From: Massilia sp. Root351
GTDB lineage: Bacteria > Pseudomonadota > Gammaproteobacteria > Burkholderiales > Burkholderiaceae_D
Direction of reading: 5' to 3'
Length of the DNA stretch: 64,000 nt
NCBI RefSeq assembly: GCF_001425045.1
Contig: NZ_LMDJ01000009.1
Span: 880 to 64,879 of the forward strand
Under the pieces are notes generated by a model. It did not search any database, was not told the DNA's origin, and saw only the letters and a program-made list of their open reading frames with translations. Positions 38,345 to 46,559 of this stretch are shown here, piece by piece (the first letter of the stretch is position 1; every line of letters begins with the position of its first letter). A program made the translations under genes and the position numbers.

Positions 38345-39589
38345 TTATTCGACGCGGATGCTGTCGTGTTCCTGGTAGCGGCTGGTGTCGGAGATGATGA
38401 CGCGCTCGCCAAGCTGGGCGCCGCCGGCGATCTCCACCGCCTTGCCGTCGCCGGCGCCGATGTCGAGCATGGTCTTGCGCGCGACGCCGCCGCGCAGCAC
38501 GAACACGGCCTGGCGCCCCTTGCCGTTGAAGGCAGGTCCGCTGTCGGCCACCAGCACGTTGGCCTTCTGTTCGATGACGATGTTCACGTCCACGCGCAGC
38601 TTGTTGCGCAGCAGCGGGTGGCTGGGCTGTTCGAGCGCCACCAGCAGCTTGACGCTGCCGTTCTGGATTTCCGGCAGAATGGTATGCACGCGCCCCGCCA
38701 GCAGCTGCTTGCCTTGCTCCACGCGCACCGCCTGGCCGGGACTGAGCAGGCGCGTGTGGAAGTCCGACAGCGTGGCTTCCACGCGGTAGTTGGCCAGGTC
38801 GGACACCTTGGCCACCAGCTGGCCGACGGCGACCGCCGCACCTTCCTCGGCCGCGAGGGAAGTCAGCATGCCGGCGAAGGGCGCCCGCACCCGGGTTTGC
38901 GCCAGCAGGATCTGCTGCTGGTCCAGCTGCTTTTGCAGGATGGACTTCTGCAGCCGCGCGCCTTCGATGCCGCTGGCGGTGCTGCGGCGGTTGTCTTCGA
39001 TCAGTTCCTTCTGCTGGCGCAGCTGCACCTCGATGCGCTGCACGTTCAGCTCCGCCGTCAGCATGTCCTCGCCGGACACCGCGCCAACCTTGCGCAGGGT
39101 GGCGTAGCGCTCGCGCTTGGCGCGCGTGCTTTGCAGGTCAAGCTCCAGCAGCTCGATGGCGCTGGCATACTGTTTGCGCTTCTGGTCCATCTCCAGCGTC
39201 AGGCCGAGGATGCGGTTGTCCTGCTGCGCGATCTGCTCCTGGATGGCGTCGATGGCAAGGCGCACGCTGCGGTCGTCCAGTTCCAGCAGCAGTTCATGCG
39301 CCGCGACCTGCTGTCCCAGCTTGGCGTGCACCTTGGCCACGCGGCTCTGGATCGGGCTGGGCACCAGTTCCTCGTGCTCGGGCACCACAATGCCGGAGGC
39401 GCTGACGGTGCTGGCGATGCTGCCGCGCCGGATCTCGGCCACGCTGATGTCGTTCCTGCTCACGCCGGGACTGGCCGCGCGGTTGATCCCCCACGCGGCT
39501 GCGCACACCAGCACGAGGGCGCCGATGCCGGCGGCCAGCGTGCGGCGCCGGCGGCGGTTGATGATGCGGGGATCGAGGGCAGTGTCCAT
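38345..39589 (-). CDS. HlyD/MacA-type periplasmic adaptor
   Basis: A 414-residue membrane-fusion protein anchored by one N-terminal helix (TLAAGIGALVLVCAAAWGI, about 15-33). A lipoyl half-motif (GIVVPEHEELVPSPIQSRV) is followed by a long helical hairpin at about 105-230 rich in Gln, Glu and Arg. The second lipoyl half is TRVRAPFAGMLTSLAAEEGA. It couples the ABC permeases to an outer-membrane channel, which is not encoded nearby. It is the first gene of the operon, about 23 bp downstream of the predicted sigma-54 start site. The ribosome site is weak. Confidence 0.9.
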   Translation of the reverse strand: MDTALDPRIINRRRRRTLAAGIGALVLVCAAAWGINRAASPGVSRNDISVAEIRRGSIASTVSASGIVVPEHEELVPSPIQSRVAKVHAKLGQQVAAHELLLELDDRSVRLAIDAIQEQIAQQDNRILGLTLEMDQKRKQYASAIELLELDLQSTRAKRERYATLRKVGAVSGEDMLTAELNVQRIEVQLRQQKELIEDNRRSTASGIEGARLQKSILQKQLDQQQILLAQTRVRAPFAGMLTSLAAEEGAAVAVGQLVAKVSDLANYRVEATLSDFHTRLLSPGQAVRVEQGKQLLAGRVHTILPEIQNGSVKLLVALEQPSHPLLRNKLRVDVNIVIEQKANVLVADSGPAFNGKGRQAVFVLRGGVARKTMLDIGAGDGKAVEIAGGAQLGERVIISDTSRYQEHDSIRVE

Positions 39590-39621
39590 GGCGGTGCGCG
39601 TTGCAAGAGATGCTGCTCCTG

Positions 39622-39638
39622 TTGCAAGGCCTGTGCCA
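39622..39638 (-). promoter_or_regulatory. Sigma-54 (-24/-12) promoter of the HlyD-ABC-two-component operon
   Basis: On the minus strand the sequence reads TGGCAC (39633-39638), five bases, then TTGCAA (39622-39627). This agrees fully with the TGGCAC-N5-TTGC core of RpoN promoters. Transcription would start near 39612, about 23 bp before the adaptor ATG at 39589. The operon encodes a sigma-54-dependent regulator, so self-activation is the natural reading. Confidence 0.85.
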
Positions 39639-39742
39639 GGACCGCGTGCGGGTGGTTTTTTGCCGTGATATCAAGGGCTTGGATGCGCTGCGGGCGTGCC
39701 GGGCGCGGCGCTACGGCCGGGACGATTGCCCGCCACAGGGCA

Positions 39743-39766
39743 GGACTGCCCGGAACCGGGCAGTCC
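39743..39766. promoter_or_regulatory. Perfect 11-bp inverted repeat between the chitin operon and the ABC operon
   Basis: Arms GGACTGCCCGG and CCGGGCAGTCC flank two bases. It lies 9 bp past the GH19 chitinase stop codon and about 105 bp upstream of the -24 element. No T-run follows on the minus strand. It could be an enhancer site for the sigma-54 regulator, a terminator of the chitin operon, or both. Confidence 0.55.
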
Positions 39767-39775
39767 CTTGCGGCT

Positions 39776-41194
39776 TTAGTTCAGCACCACGTTCCAGTTT
39801 TTCTCCACGCACCTGGCATAGTTGCCGGGAATGAGGGCGCTGTACGGGGTCTGGTAGCTCACCAGTTGGCACTGGTAGTCGCCGCCGCTGTTCCAGTTCT
39901 TTTCCCAATAGATGCTGTAGGCGGCGGAACTGGATGGGCCGAAGCGCTGCATGGTGGCGCAGGAGAGCTGCTCGCCCGCCGTGTTCCAGCCCAGGTCCGC
40001 CGCGAACTGCTGGTAGTAGTCGATGCGGTTCTGCGCCGCCGCCTTCTCCGTGCCGGTGCCGCATTCGGCGTTGATGATCATGATGGTGGTGGCGAAGTTG
40101 TTGCCGGCGCCCGCCGCCGCGTCGGCCGCATTCGGTATCCAGGTGCCGTCGATCACGTGCAGCATGGACGGCTTGGGCGGCTGCGGGTAGACGAAAAAGA
40201 AGGTCGCGGAAGCGAGGTTGAGCCAGGTCGATGCCACCAGGTCCGGGTCCTTCAGCAGCACGGACTGGTCGCCGTCGTGCATTACCTGCGAGAAGGGGCC
40301 GTAGTTGTAGTTGTAGGAGAGCTGCTTGGCGCCGCGTCCGAAATACTTCTTGTAGCTGCCATCGGCGTTTTTGCCGCAGGTCCAGACCGAGTTGAACACC
40401 GGGTCGGCGCATTCTGTGTTGTAGCCGCAGCCGGTGCCGGTTTCGTCGCAGCCCATCTCGCGCAAGTACTTCAGGCCCTGGCGCCACTGCGGCAGCGGGA
40501 TGCTGGCGTTATGGTCGCCGGTTTCCTGGGCGAAGTGGGCGAACATGGTGGCCAGCGTGCGGCGGCAGATGTTGTCGGCGTTGCGGCTGTCGGTGTAGTC
40601 ATCGCAGACGGCGGGGAACTTGGCCACCGCCTGCAGGAATCGGCGGTAGGTGTAGCTTGGCTCGCGCATGCCGAAGTAGAAGTCCCACCTGGCGGACGAC
40701 AGCAGGCGCTCGACGCGCTTGACGTTGACCGGGTTCGCGGCGGCGCCGGGCGTGACCGCTTCCACGGCGGGGTTGTCCAGCGTGCGGATGCTGGCTTTCA
40801 CCTTGCGGAAGAAGTCGTTGTTGGTGAGTTCGGCTTCGCGTGCTTCGGCCTGGGCTTTCGTGGGGATGCCGCCGGGCGGCGTGCCGGGGCCGGGATCCGG
40901 CCCCGGGTCGGTGGCCTCGGCGATGTATTTCCAGGGACCGTAGGTGTCGGCCGTGCTGGGGGCGCTGCCTTGGGTCCACCATTTGGCTTCGTATTGCTTG
41001 CCAAGGTGGATGGCGCACATGCCGGCGGTGTAAACCTGGGTGGTCGACCAGGTGGGGCAGGATGCGGCCGCGGCTGAGGTCGAGGCGGTGCCGGCCAGCA
41101 GGCGCCGGGCGGCGCCGGTTTGTGACGCGGTGTCGCTGCCGCCGCAGGCCGCGAGCAGGGCGGCAAGCAGCGGCGCATAAAATCGGATGGGCAT
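39776..41194 (-). CDS. GH19 chitinase, predicted lipoprotein with chitin-binding domain
   Basis: A 472-residue chitinase. The N-terminal signal ends in the lipobox LAAC (Cys17). A CBM5/12 chitin-binding module at about 46-92 shows the aromatic pattern VYTAGMC and AKWWTQ. A Pro/Gly linker (DPGPDPGPGTPPGG) leads to the GH19 catalytic domain at about 112-472. Its general acid lies in MFAHFAQETGDHN (Glu224) and the substrate-cleft motif is YFGRGAKQLSYNYNYGPF. GH19 enzymes cut chitin with inversion, unlike the retaining GH18 enzymes upstream, so the operon combines both modes. It is the last gene, 93 bp after the second GH18 gene with a REP-like element between. Confidence 0.94.
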   Translation of the reverse strand: MPIRFYAPLLAALLAACGGSDTASQTGAARRLLAGTASTSAAAASCPTWSTTQVYTAGMCAIHLGKQYEAKWWTQGSAPSTADTYGPWKYIAEATDPGPDPGPGTPPGGIPTKAQAEAREAELTNNDFFRKVKASIRTLDNPAVEAVTPGAAANPVNVKRVERLLSSARWDFYFGMREPSYTYRRFLQAVAKFPAVCDDYTDSRNADNICRRTLATMFAHFAQETGDHNASIPLPQWRQGLKYLREMGCDETGTGCGYNTECADPVFNSVWTCGKNADGSYKKYFGRGAKQLSYNYNYGPFSQVMHDGDQSVLLKDPDLVASTWLNLASATFFFVYPQPPKPSMLHVIDGTWIPNAADAAAGAGNNFATTIMIINAECGTGTEKAAAQNRIDYYQQFAADLGWNTAGEQLSCATMQRFGPSSSAAYSIYWEKNWNSGGDYQCQLVSYQTPYSALIPGNYARCVEKNWNVVLN

Positions 41195-41241
41195 GGTGTC
41201 TCCGTTGTTGTGATGCCGTACGGGACGGCGTTGGGCGCGCA

Positions 41242-41271
41242 GGCGGATCAGGCCGGAGGCCGTAACCCGCC
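41242..41271. repeat. REP-like palindrome, copy 4 (imperfect)
   Basis: Right arm GTAACCCGCC is identical to copy 1; the left arm GGCGGAT is mutated. Inner pairs GGCC/GGCC keep the hairpin. It lies in the GH18-GH19 intercistronic gap, as copy 1 does between argF and argG. Confidence 0.5.
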
Positions 41272-41287
41272 ATGAGCCGCAGCAGGC

Positions 41288-43615
41288 TTACTTGAGGACC
41301 ACCGGCAGGTCCGGATATTCGTCAGCCAGCGCGTAGCGCACGCCGTTGACGGTGATGGTGTAGGCGGATGGCCCGGAAATCGGCAGCGTGTAGTTCAGGG
41401 TGAGCGATACGGACGCTCCCGGCGCCAGCGACTGCCATGCCGGTATGGTGAACTTGGCGCGGTTGAAGTTGGACTTGAAACCGCCGATATTGTTCGGCCC
41501 CGTGTAGCCGGCCTTGATCACTGCCAGCCCGTAGCCCGACTGGTCGCTCATGCTGGCCGGGGCCGACACCGGATAGTCGAACTCCACCACCGAGCCGCCC
41601 GGGATGGTGGCGGTGCTGTTGTTCGTCACTGTCATCACTGGATTGATCGGGTAGTTGCTGTCACCCAGCTTCCAGCCGCCCAGTTCGATGCTCACCTTGG
41701 CGCTGCTGGCCGGAATCACCGATTCGGCGCGCGCAGCGCCGTATGGGCCCGCTGCCTTGAAGGCGTTGTAGATATTGGTGGTCAGCGTGTAACCCATGAA
41801 GTACTCGCCCTGGCCGCCGCGCTTGGTGGCGTCCCACGCGTAGTCGCCCGCCAGCTCCCAGATCATGATGCCGCCGATGTTGTTGTCGATGACGTACTGG
41901 GTCTTGGCGGCCATCGACTGCGCCGTCTCGGTGGACAGGAACACCTTGCGGGTGGCGTTCCACAGCCATGGCGCGGCCATGGTGGCGCTGTAGTTCGGCA
42001 CGTAGGTGCCGGTCAGCGTTTTCTCGGTCACGCCGTAGGCGTCCAGGTAGTCCGGCACGATGGCGTTCTGCAGGTTGAGCGCGTGCCACAGCGGGTTGCC
42101 GCCGCCGGGCACCGGCTGGCCGTTGCTGTCCAGGTCATGCCAGACATTGTCGATGCCGGTGGCGCCGCTGCCGCAGGTTTTCACGCCCGCGCAGGTGACC
42201 GTGTTGCTGACCAGCGGACTGGTGCCCCACAGGCCGCTGCTGCCGCCGGTGACGTCCTTCCAGCCGCGCGTGTAGTAGGGCACGCCGATATTGATGCGGC
42301 CGGCCTGCAGCGCACCACGGTAGTAGCGGTAGGCCCAGTCCACGTTCAGGTAGCCGATGCCGCCGTACTGGTAGGCGTTGCCGGCCTTGAGTTCGGCGTC
42401 GTTGCCGTCGTCGAACAGGGCGGCGTTGGGGCCGACGTACTGGTTCCAGCCGCCGTGCAGGTCATACGACATCAGGCTGGCATAGTCCAGGTACTTCAGG
42501 CCGGACAGGTTTTCCTCGCCGCGCAGTATCCACGCGGAGGCGGAGCCGGCGATGGTGAGCATGTAGTACTTCTGGTCCGCCACGGCGGCGTTGTCGAGCT
42601 TTTCGCGCACGGTCTTGAGCAGCACGTTGTAGCTCTTCATCAGGCCAGCCAGGCGCGGTTTCGATGCGCCGAAGTCGAGCGGGTTACCGGCTTCGTTATT
42701 GGTGGTGGGGTGCTCGTAGTCGATGTCGATGCCGTCGAAGAAGGTGTACTGGCGCAGGAAGGCGACCATGGAATCGGCCAGGGTGTTGATGCCTGCACTG
42801 TTCAGCGTACCGTCGACGTTGGTGGTGGCGGTGTAGAAGCCGCCGCTGCCCGCCCAGCCACCCACGGACAGCATGATCTTCACGCCAGGGTGCTTCTTCT
42901 TGTACTGCGCGAGCAGGTTGAAGTGGCCTTTGTAGGGCAGTGCCGGATCCATCGCGGCTGCCGGGTTGCCGGGCCAGGTCAGGCCGGTGTCCGGGTTGGC
43001 GGGGCCGCTGCCGATCTGCACCTTGTTGGCGCTGTCCACCGCCGCGAAGGCGTAGTTGACGTGGGTGATCTTGTCCCAAGGGATGTTGTTGACCAGGTAG
43101 GACGGCGTGCCGCCCCCGCCCGTACGCCAACTGGTGAAGTAGCCGACGATGCGGCGGTTCAGGCCATTGGCCAGCTTCTCGCGGCCGTTGGCATCGTAGA
43201 CGCTGCAGTAGGGTACGTTGGTGACCGGCGAGGCGAGGCCGTCGGGGCGGCAGGCAACCGGTGTCGGCGTCGGTGTCGGCGTCGGTGTAGGTGTGGGCGT
43301 TGGCGTTGGCGTGGGCGTCGGGGTAGGCGTGGGCGTCGGCGTGGTTGCCTGCAGCTCCCATGGGCCCCACTGTTCGGCGCCGGGCACGTTGTTCTGGGTC
43401 CACCATTTCGCGTTGTAGGTCTTGCCTTGATAGGTGACGCAGGCGCCGGCGGTGTACACGCTGGCGGCCGCCCATTCGTCGCACGCTGCGGCGGCAACGC
43501 CGGCAGTGGCGCCGGCGAGTTTTTTTGCGGTGGGGGTGGTGGTGGTGTCGCCCGCGCCGCCGCAGGCCGCAAGGGCGCCGCTCAGCAGCATGAGCATCAG
43601 CATATTGGTTTTCAT
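41288..43615 (-). CDS. GH18 chitinase, predicted lipoprotein with chitin-binding domain (775 aa)
   Basis: Order of parts: lipoprotein signal with LAAC (Cys18); CBM5/12 module at about 45-90 (VYTAGACV, AKWWTQ, WGPW); a pure (Thr-Pro)14 linker at about 92-119; the GH18 barrel from about 150 to 640. An immunoglobulin-like C-terminal region of about 130 residues (VSIELGGWKLGDSNYP onwards) may bind chitin or the cell surface. The catalytic motif DGIDIDYE is at about 294-301, Glu301 being the acid, and SVGGWAGS is the second conserved strand. A chitinase insertion domain is likely given the length. It starts 19 bp after the oxygenase gene stop, so cotranscription is probable. Confidence 0.95.
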   Translation of the reverse strand: MKTNMLMLMLLSGALAACGGAGDTTTTPTAKKLAGATAGVAAAACDEWAAASVYTAGACVTYQGKTYNAKWWTQNNVPGAEQWGPWELQATTPTPTPTPTPTPTPTPTPTPTPTPTPTPVACRPDGLASPVTNVPYCSVYDANGREKLANGLNRRIVGYFTSWRTGGGGTPSYLVNNIPWDKITHVNYAFAAVDSANKVQIGSGPANPDTGLTWPGNPAAAMDPALPYKGHFNLLAQYKKKHPGVKIMLSVGGWAGSGGFYTATTNVDGTLNSAGINTLADSMVAFLRQYTFFDGIDIDYEHPTTNNEAGNPLDFGASKPRLAGLMKSYNVLLKTVREKLDNAAVADQKYYMLTIAGSASAWILRGEENLSGLKYLDYASLMSYDLHGGWNQYVGPNAALFDDGNDAELKAGNAYQYGGIGYLNVDWAYRYYRGALQAGRINIGVPYYTRGWKDVTGGSSGLWGTSPLVSNTVTCAGVKTCGSGATGIDNVWHDLDSNGQPVPGGGNPLWHALNLQNAIVPDYLDAYGVTEKTLTGTYVPNYSATMAAPWLWNATRKVFLSTETAQSMAAKTQYVIDNNIGGIMIWELAGDYAWDATKRGGQGEYFMGYTLTTNIYNAFKAAGPYGAARAESVIPASSAKVSIELGGWKLGDSNYPINPVMTVTNNSTATIPGGSVVEFDYPVSAPASMSDQSGYGLAVIKAGYTGPNNIGGFKSNFNRAKFTIPAWQSLAPGASVSLTLNYTLPISGPSAYTITVNGVRYALADEYPDLPVVLK
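43259..43342. repeat. Hexamer-type tandem repeat encoding a (Thr-Pro)14 linker
   Basis: Eighty-four bases of degenerate 6-bp units (GGCGTN on the plus strand), in frame in the 775-residue GH18 gene. Slippage by one unit would change the linker by one Thr-Pro pair and keep the frame. Confidence 0.9.
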
Positions 43616-43634
43616 TGTGTCTCCGATTGTCGAT

Positions 43635-44669
43635 TTAGAAATCGTGATGTTGTGGGTAGTTGCTGTAGAAGTCGTTGTCCCAGCGGAAGTTGGTGGCTGA
43701 GACGGTGATGGAGACGTCCAGCGCCTCCACGAAGTGCCACCAGCCCACCGGCAGGAACAGGATCTCGCCCGGCGCCAGCACGCAGTCCAGCACCGGCACG
43801 CAGGCCATGGCCGGGAAACGCTGCAGGTCGATGGCGCGGCCGTCCACCGGCGTGAAACAGTGCCGCTGGTTGTACAGCCGGGGCGTATCGCACGGCGCGA
43901 TCAGGCGTACGCGTTTGCGGCCCGAGATCTGCACCATGAAGTTGTTGGTCAGATCGTGATGGAAGGGGGTGATGGTGCCCGCCGGACCCAGCCAGAAAAA
44001 TCCCGCACGCTCGCCTGTCAGGTAGTCGGGCAAGGCGGGGACGTCGGCCCACAGTTCGTGCAGCGCCTGGCGGTTCTGCGTGTCGTTGTTGGCCGTCATG
44101 TAGAAGTCGTTGGTCACGCCGCTACTGCGTACCAGCGCCGCGTACTCGCCGAAAGGCATGCGACGCTTGTGCGCGAGGCTGTTCATTTCGTAGTCCGGAT
44201 CCGCATTGCGGCCGAACTGTACTTCCACCTCGCGGTCCGCGAAGCGTTCGCCCAGCGTGTCCACTGTCCACTCAGCGCGCGCAACGCTGCCGTCCAGCAT
44301 GCCGGTGATGATGACGGGACGGTTGAGGCTGTAGTGCTGGTGCAGGAAGTCCTCCGTCGACAGGCGCTCGCGGCGCGGGATCTGCGCGGCCTCGGACGCC
44401 AGGCGGTTCAGCTGCGACTGGATGCCCAACACCCAGTCGCGCTTGGCGAGACGGTTGTGCAGGCGCTGTACGCCTTGCAGGTAGGGGCTGCGCAGCGCGG
44501 CCTGGATCTCCGCGTGCGCATCGCGCGCAATGACGCCGGACTTGACCAGGATGCCGGCCAGCGTGTCCGGGTGGCTGCCGAGGATGAGGTTCTCGGCGAT
44601 CCAGCATTTCCATTCATCGCTGATGCCGGCGGTTCGGACGACTGCCCGTGTCATTGCGCGCGTCTTCAT
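43635..44669 (-). CDS. Cupin-like/JmjC-type 2-oxoglutarate oxygenase inside the chitinase operon
   Basis: A 344-residue cytoplasmic protein, no signal peptide. The C-terminal double-stranded beta-helix carries an intact Fe(II) triad: H237-x-D239 in TPFHHDLTNN and distal H312 in LPVGWWHFVEAL. QISGRKRVRLIAP and GFFWLGPAGTITP are typical cupin_8/JmjC stretches. Enzymes of this fold hydroxylate proteins or RNA using 2-oxoglutarate and O2. The N-terminal 110 residues are helical and unassigned. It begins 4 bp before the upstream GH18 stop is cleared and ends 19 bp before the next chitinase start, so it is embedded in the operon. Its substrate is unknown; the chitinases or their maturation are candidates by position only. 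Confidence 0.88.
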   Translation of the reverse strand: MKTRAMTRAVVRTAGISDEWKCWIAENLILGSHPDTLAGILVKSGVIARDAHAEIQAALRSPYLQGVQRLHNRLAKRDWVLGIQSQLNRLASEAAQIPRRERLSTEDFLHQHYSLNRPVIITGMLDGSVARAEWTVDTLGERFADREVEVQFGRNADPDYEMNSLAHKRRMPFGEYAALVRSSGVTNDFYMTANNDTQNRQALHELWADVPALPDYLTGERAGFFWLGPAGTITPFHHDLTNNFMVQISGRKRVRLIAPCDTPRLYNQRHCFTPVDGRAIDLQRFPAMACVPVLDCVLAPGEILFLPVGWWHFVEALDVSITVSATNFRWDNDFYSNYPQHHDF

Positions 44670-44673
44670 GGGC

Positions 44674-46359
44674 TTACCGTCCTTTCCACACTTCGCTGGT
44701 CAGGGCGCCGCTGGCGTCGCCGTCCAGCTCCCAGGAGAAGGCGCCGCGCAGGCCCTCGTCCCGCACGTACTTCATCTTGGTGCCGATGACGGCCGGGTCG
44801 TCGTAGCTCCACCATTCGCCGGTGCCGGTGTACAGGAACAGCTGCTTGGTGGCCGGGTGCGTCCAGCGCTGGCCTGCCTTGGCGATCAGCACTTTGTAGT
44901 CCTCGATGCCGGTCTCGTAGGCGCCGGGTGCACCGCCGGTAGCGGACTGGTACAGGCCATTGCCGTTCGGGCCCGCCGTGACGCCTTTCCAGCCGCGTCC
45001 GTAGAACGGCACGCCGAGCAGGATCTTATTCTTCGGCATGCCGGCCGCCACCAGGGCAGTGATGGCATCGTGCGCGTTGTATTTGGCGACGTTGCCGGTC
45101 GATGGATCGGCGGGATCGTGGTATAGCGCGGCGTGGAAGTTGGTGCTACTTTCCCACGCGCCGTGGAAGTCATAGGTCATCAGGTTGATCCAGTCCATGT
45201 ACGGGCCGTACAGGGCGGGTTCGGTCTGCGCGATCTTGTCCGCACCGGCCCCCACGGCGGCGGTCAGCGGGTAGCGCTTGCCGTCGATGGCGCCTTGCGC
45301 GTCAAGCTGGGCGCGGAACTCGGCCATCAGCAAGGTGAAGTTGTGCTTGTCGTTCACCGTGTCGACCGTGTTGTAGGGCTGGCCGCCGCCGCCCGGGTAT
45401 TCCCAGTCGATGTCGATGCCGTCGAACACGCCCTTGGCGGAGCCGGGACCGCCGCGTCCGTCCTGTACCGGCAGGTCGCCGGCGATGAACATCTTCACGC
45501 AGGACTTGGCCAGCTGCTTGCGCAGTGCGTCGGTCTTGGCTGCTGCCGAGAAGAACTTGGACCAGCTCCAGCCGCCCAGCGAGATGAACACCTTCAGGTT
45601 GGGATGCTGCGCCTTGAGCAGCTTCAGTTGCAGGAAGTTGCCGGACAGCGGGGCATCCCACGGCACCGGCTGGCCGTTGACGGTGCGGGCAGGCTGGCGC
45701 TGGTAGTCGGCATAGGCGTCGCCGCCTGTGCCGGCCGCAGGCGAGGTGGGGTTCTCGTTGCCGGTTTCGGCGCGCGTCACCATGTCGCACTCGTAGCCGC
45801 CGTTCTTCTGGTAGACGTTGCCGAAAGCGTAATTGATGAAGGTGAGCTGGTCGGCGATGCTGGTCTGGACGCCGTTGACCGGGGTCTTGGTGGTGTGGAT
45901 GTCGGCCACTTCGTAGCCGCGCCCGTACACGCCCCACTGCGCGAAGTAGGAGCCGATTTCACGGCCGTTCGGGGTGGGAGTAGGGGTGGGAGTAGGCGTT
46001 GGCGTCGGAGTCGGAGTCGGAGTCGGGGTGGGGGTGGGCGTCGGCGTAGGGGTGGGTGTCGGGGTCGGGGTCGGCGTGCTGGCCTGCAGTTCCCATGGGC
46101 CCCACTGCTCGGTGCCCGGCACATTATTCTGGGTCCACCATTTGGCTTTGTAAGTGGCGCCGTTGTGCGTGACGCACATGCCCACGGTATAGACCGCCCC
46201 GGCGTCCCAGGCGGGGCAGCCGGTGTCCGCCGCCGCCATCGCGAGCAGGCGCATGGCCTGCGGTTGTGCTGTAGTGTTGCTGCCGTCGCCGCCGCAAGCG
46301 GCGAGTACGCCGCCCAGCAGGCCGGCCAGCAGGTGATTCGCCTTGATCGCGCTTCCCAT
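44674..46359 (-). CDS. GH18 chitinase, predicted lipoprotein with chitin-binding domain (561 aa)
   Basis: First gene of the chitin operon. A lipoprotein signal with LAAC (Cys22) is followed by a CBM5/12 module at about 48-92 ([18 protein letters not shown]). A (Thr-Pro)18 linker spans 95-130, then the GH18 barrel from 131 to the end. The catalytic motif DGIDIDWE lies at 313-320 with Glu320 the general acid; [11 protein letters not shown] is the adjacent conserved strand. GH18 chitinases retain the anomeric form by substrate-assisted catalysis. AAGGAG precedes ATG 46359. A TTGACT-N17-CATTCT promoter and a long palindrome lie upstream. Confidence 0.95.
   Translation of the reverse strand: MGSAIKANHLLAGLLGGVLAACGGDGSNTTAQPQAMRLLAMAAADTGCPAWDAGAVYTVGMCVTHNGATYKAKWWTQNNVPGTEQWGPWELQASTPTPTPTPTPTPTPTPTPTPTPTPTPTPTPTPTPTPNGREIGSYFAQWGVYGRGYEVADIHTTKTPVNGVQTSIADQLTFINYAFGNVYQKNGGYECDMVTRAETGNENPTSPAAGTGGDAYADYQRQPARTVNGQPVPWDAPLSGNFLQLKLLKAQHPNLKVFISLGGWSWSKFFSAAAKTDALRKQLAKSCVKMFIAGDLPVQDGRGGPGSAKGVFDGIDIDWEYPGGGGQPYNTVDTVNDKHNFTLLMAEFRAQLDAQGAIDGKRYPLTAAVGAGADKIAQTEPALYGPYMDWINLMTYDFHGAWESSTNFHAALYHDPADPSTGNVAKYNAHDAITALVAAGMPKNKILLGVPFYGRGWKGVTAGPNGNGLYQSATGGAPGAYETGIEDYKVLIAKAGQRWTHPATKQLFLYTGTGEWWSYDDPAVIGTKMKYVRDEGLRGAFSWELDGDASGALTSEVWKGR
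45970..46077. repeat. Hexamer-type tandem repeat encoding a (Thr-Pro)18 linker
   Basis: One hundred and eight bases of degenerate 6-bp units in frame in the 561-residue GH18 gene. It is the same design as at 43259-43342 but four units longer. Confidence 0.9.
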
Positions 46360-46425
46360 ACATGCTCCTTGGTCTAGGTATTATTTCTGGATTTGTCTCC
46401 GGCTTTTGTTGCTAAGCCAGGAACC

Positions 46426-46454
46426 AGAATGCGAGCATGAAAAGTGGTAGTCAA
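46426..46454 (-). promoter_or_regulatory. Putative sigma-70 promoter of the chitin operon
   Basis: On the minus strand TTGACT (46449-46454) and CATTCT (46426-46431) with exactly 17 bp between, about 65 bp upstream of the first chitinase start. Confidence 0.5.
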
Positions 46455-46559
46455 GTGGTTTTAAAAATTACTGCCAATCTAAGACCAGTAGTGGATTCGC
46501 AATAGAAAGCGGATCATCCCCGCCATCGCTTAAAAGGGCGAAATGCCATAGCACAGCAA

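Noticed and set aside
37736..41077. A 1113-residue plus-strand frame across the ABC ATPase, adaptor and GH19 chitinase genes
   Set aside because: Three well-defined genes lie on the other strand; composition is that of an antisense shadow.
43259..43342. Possible CRISPR or satellite array in the GGCGTN-type repeats
   Set aside because: Units are 6 bp, in frame, and encode a Thr-Pro linker between two protein domains; there are no spacers.
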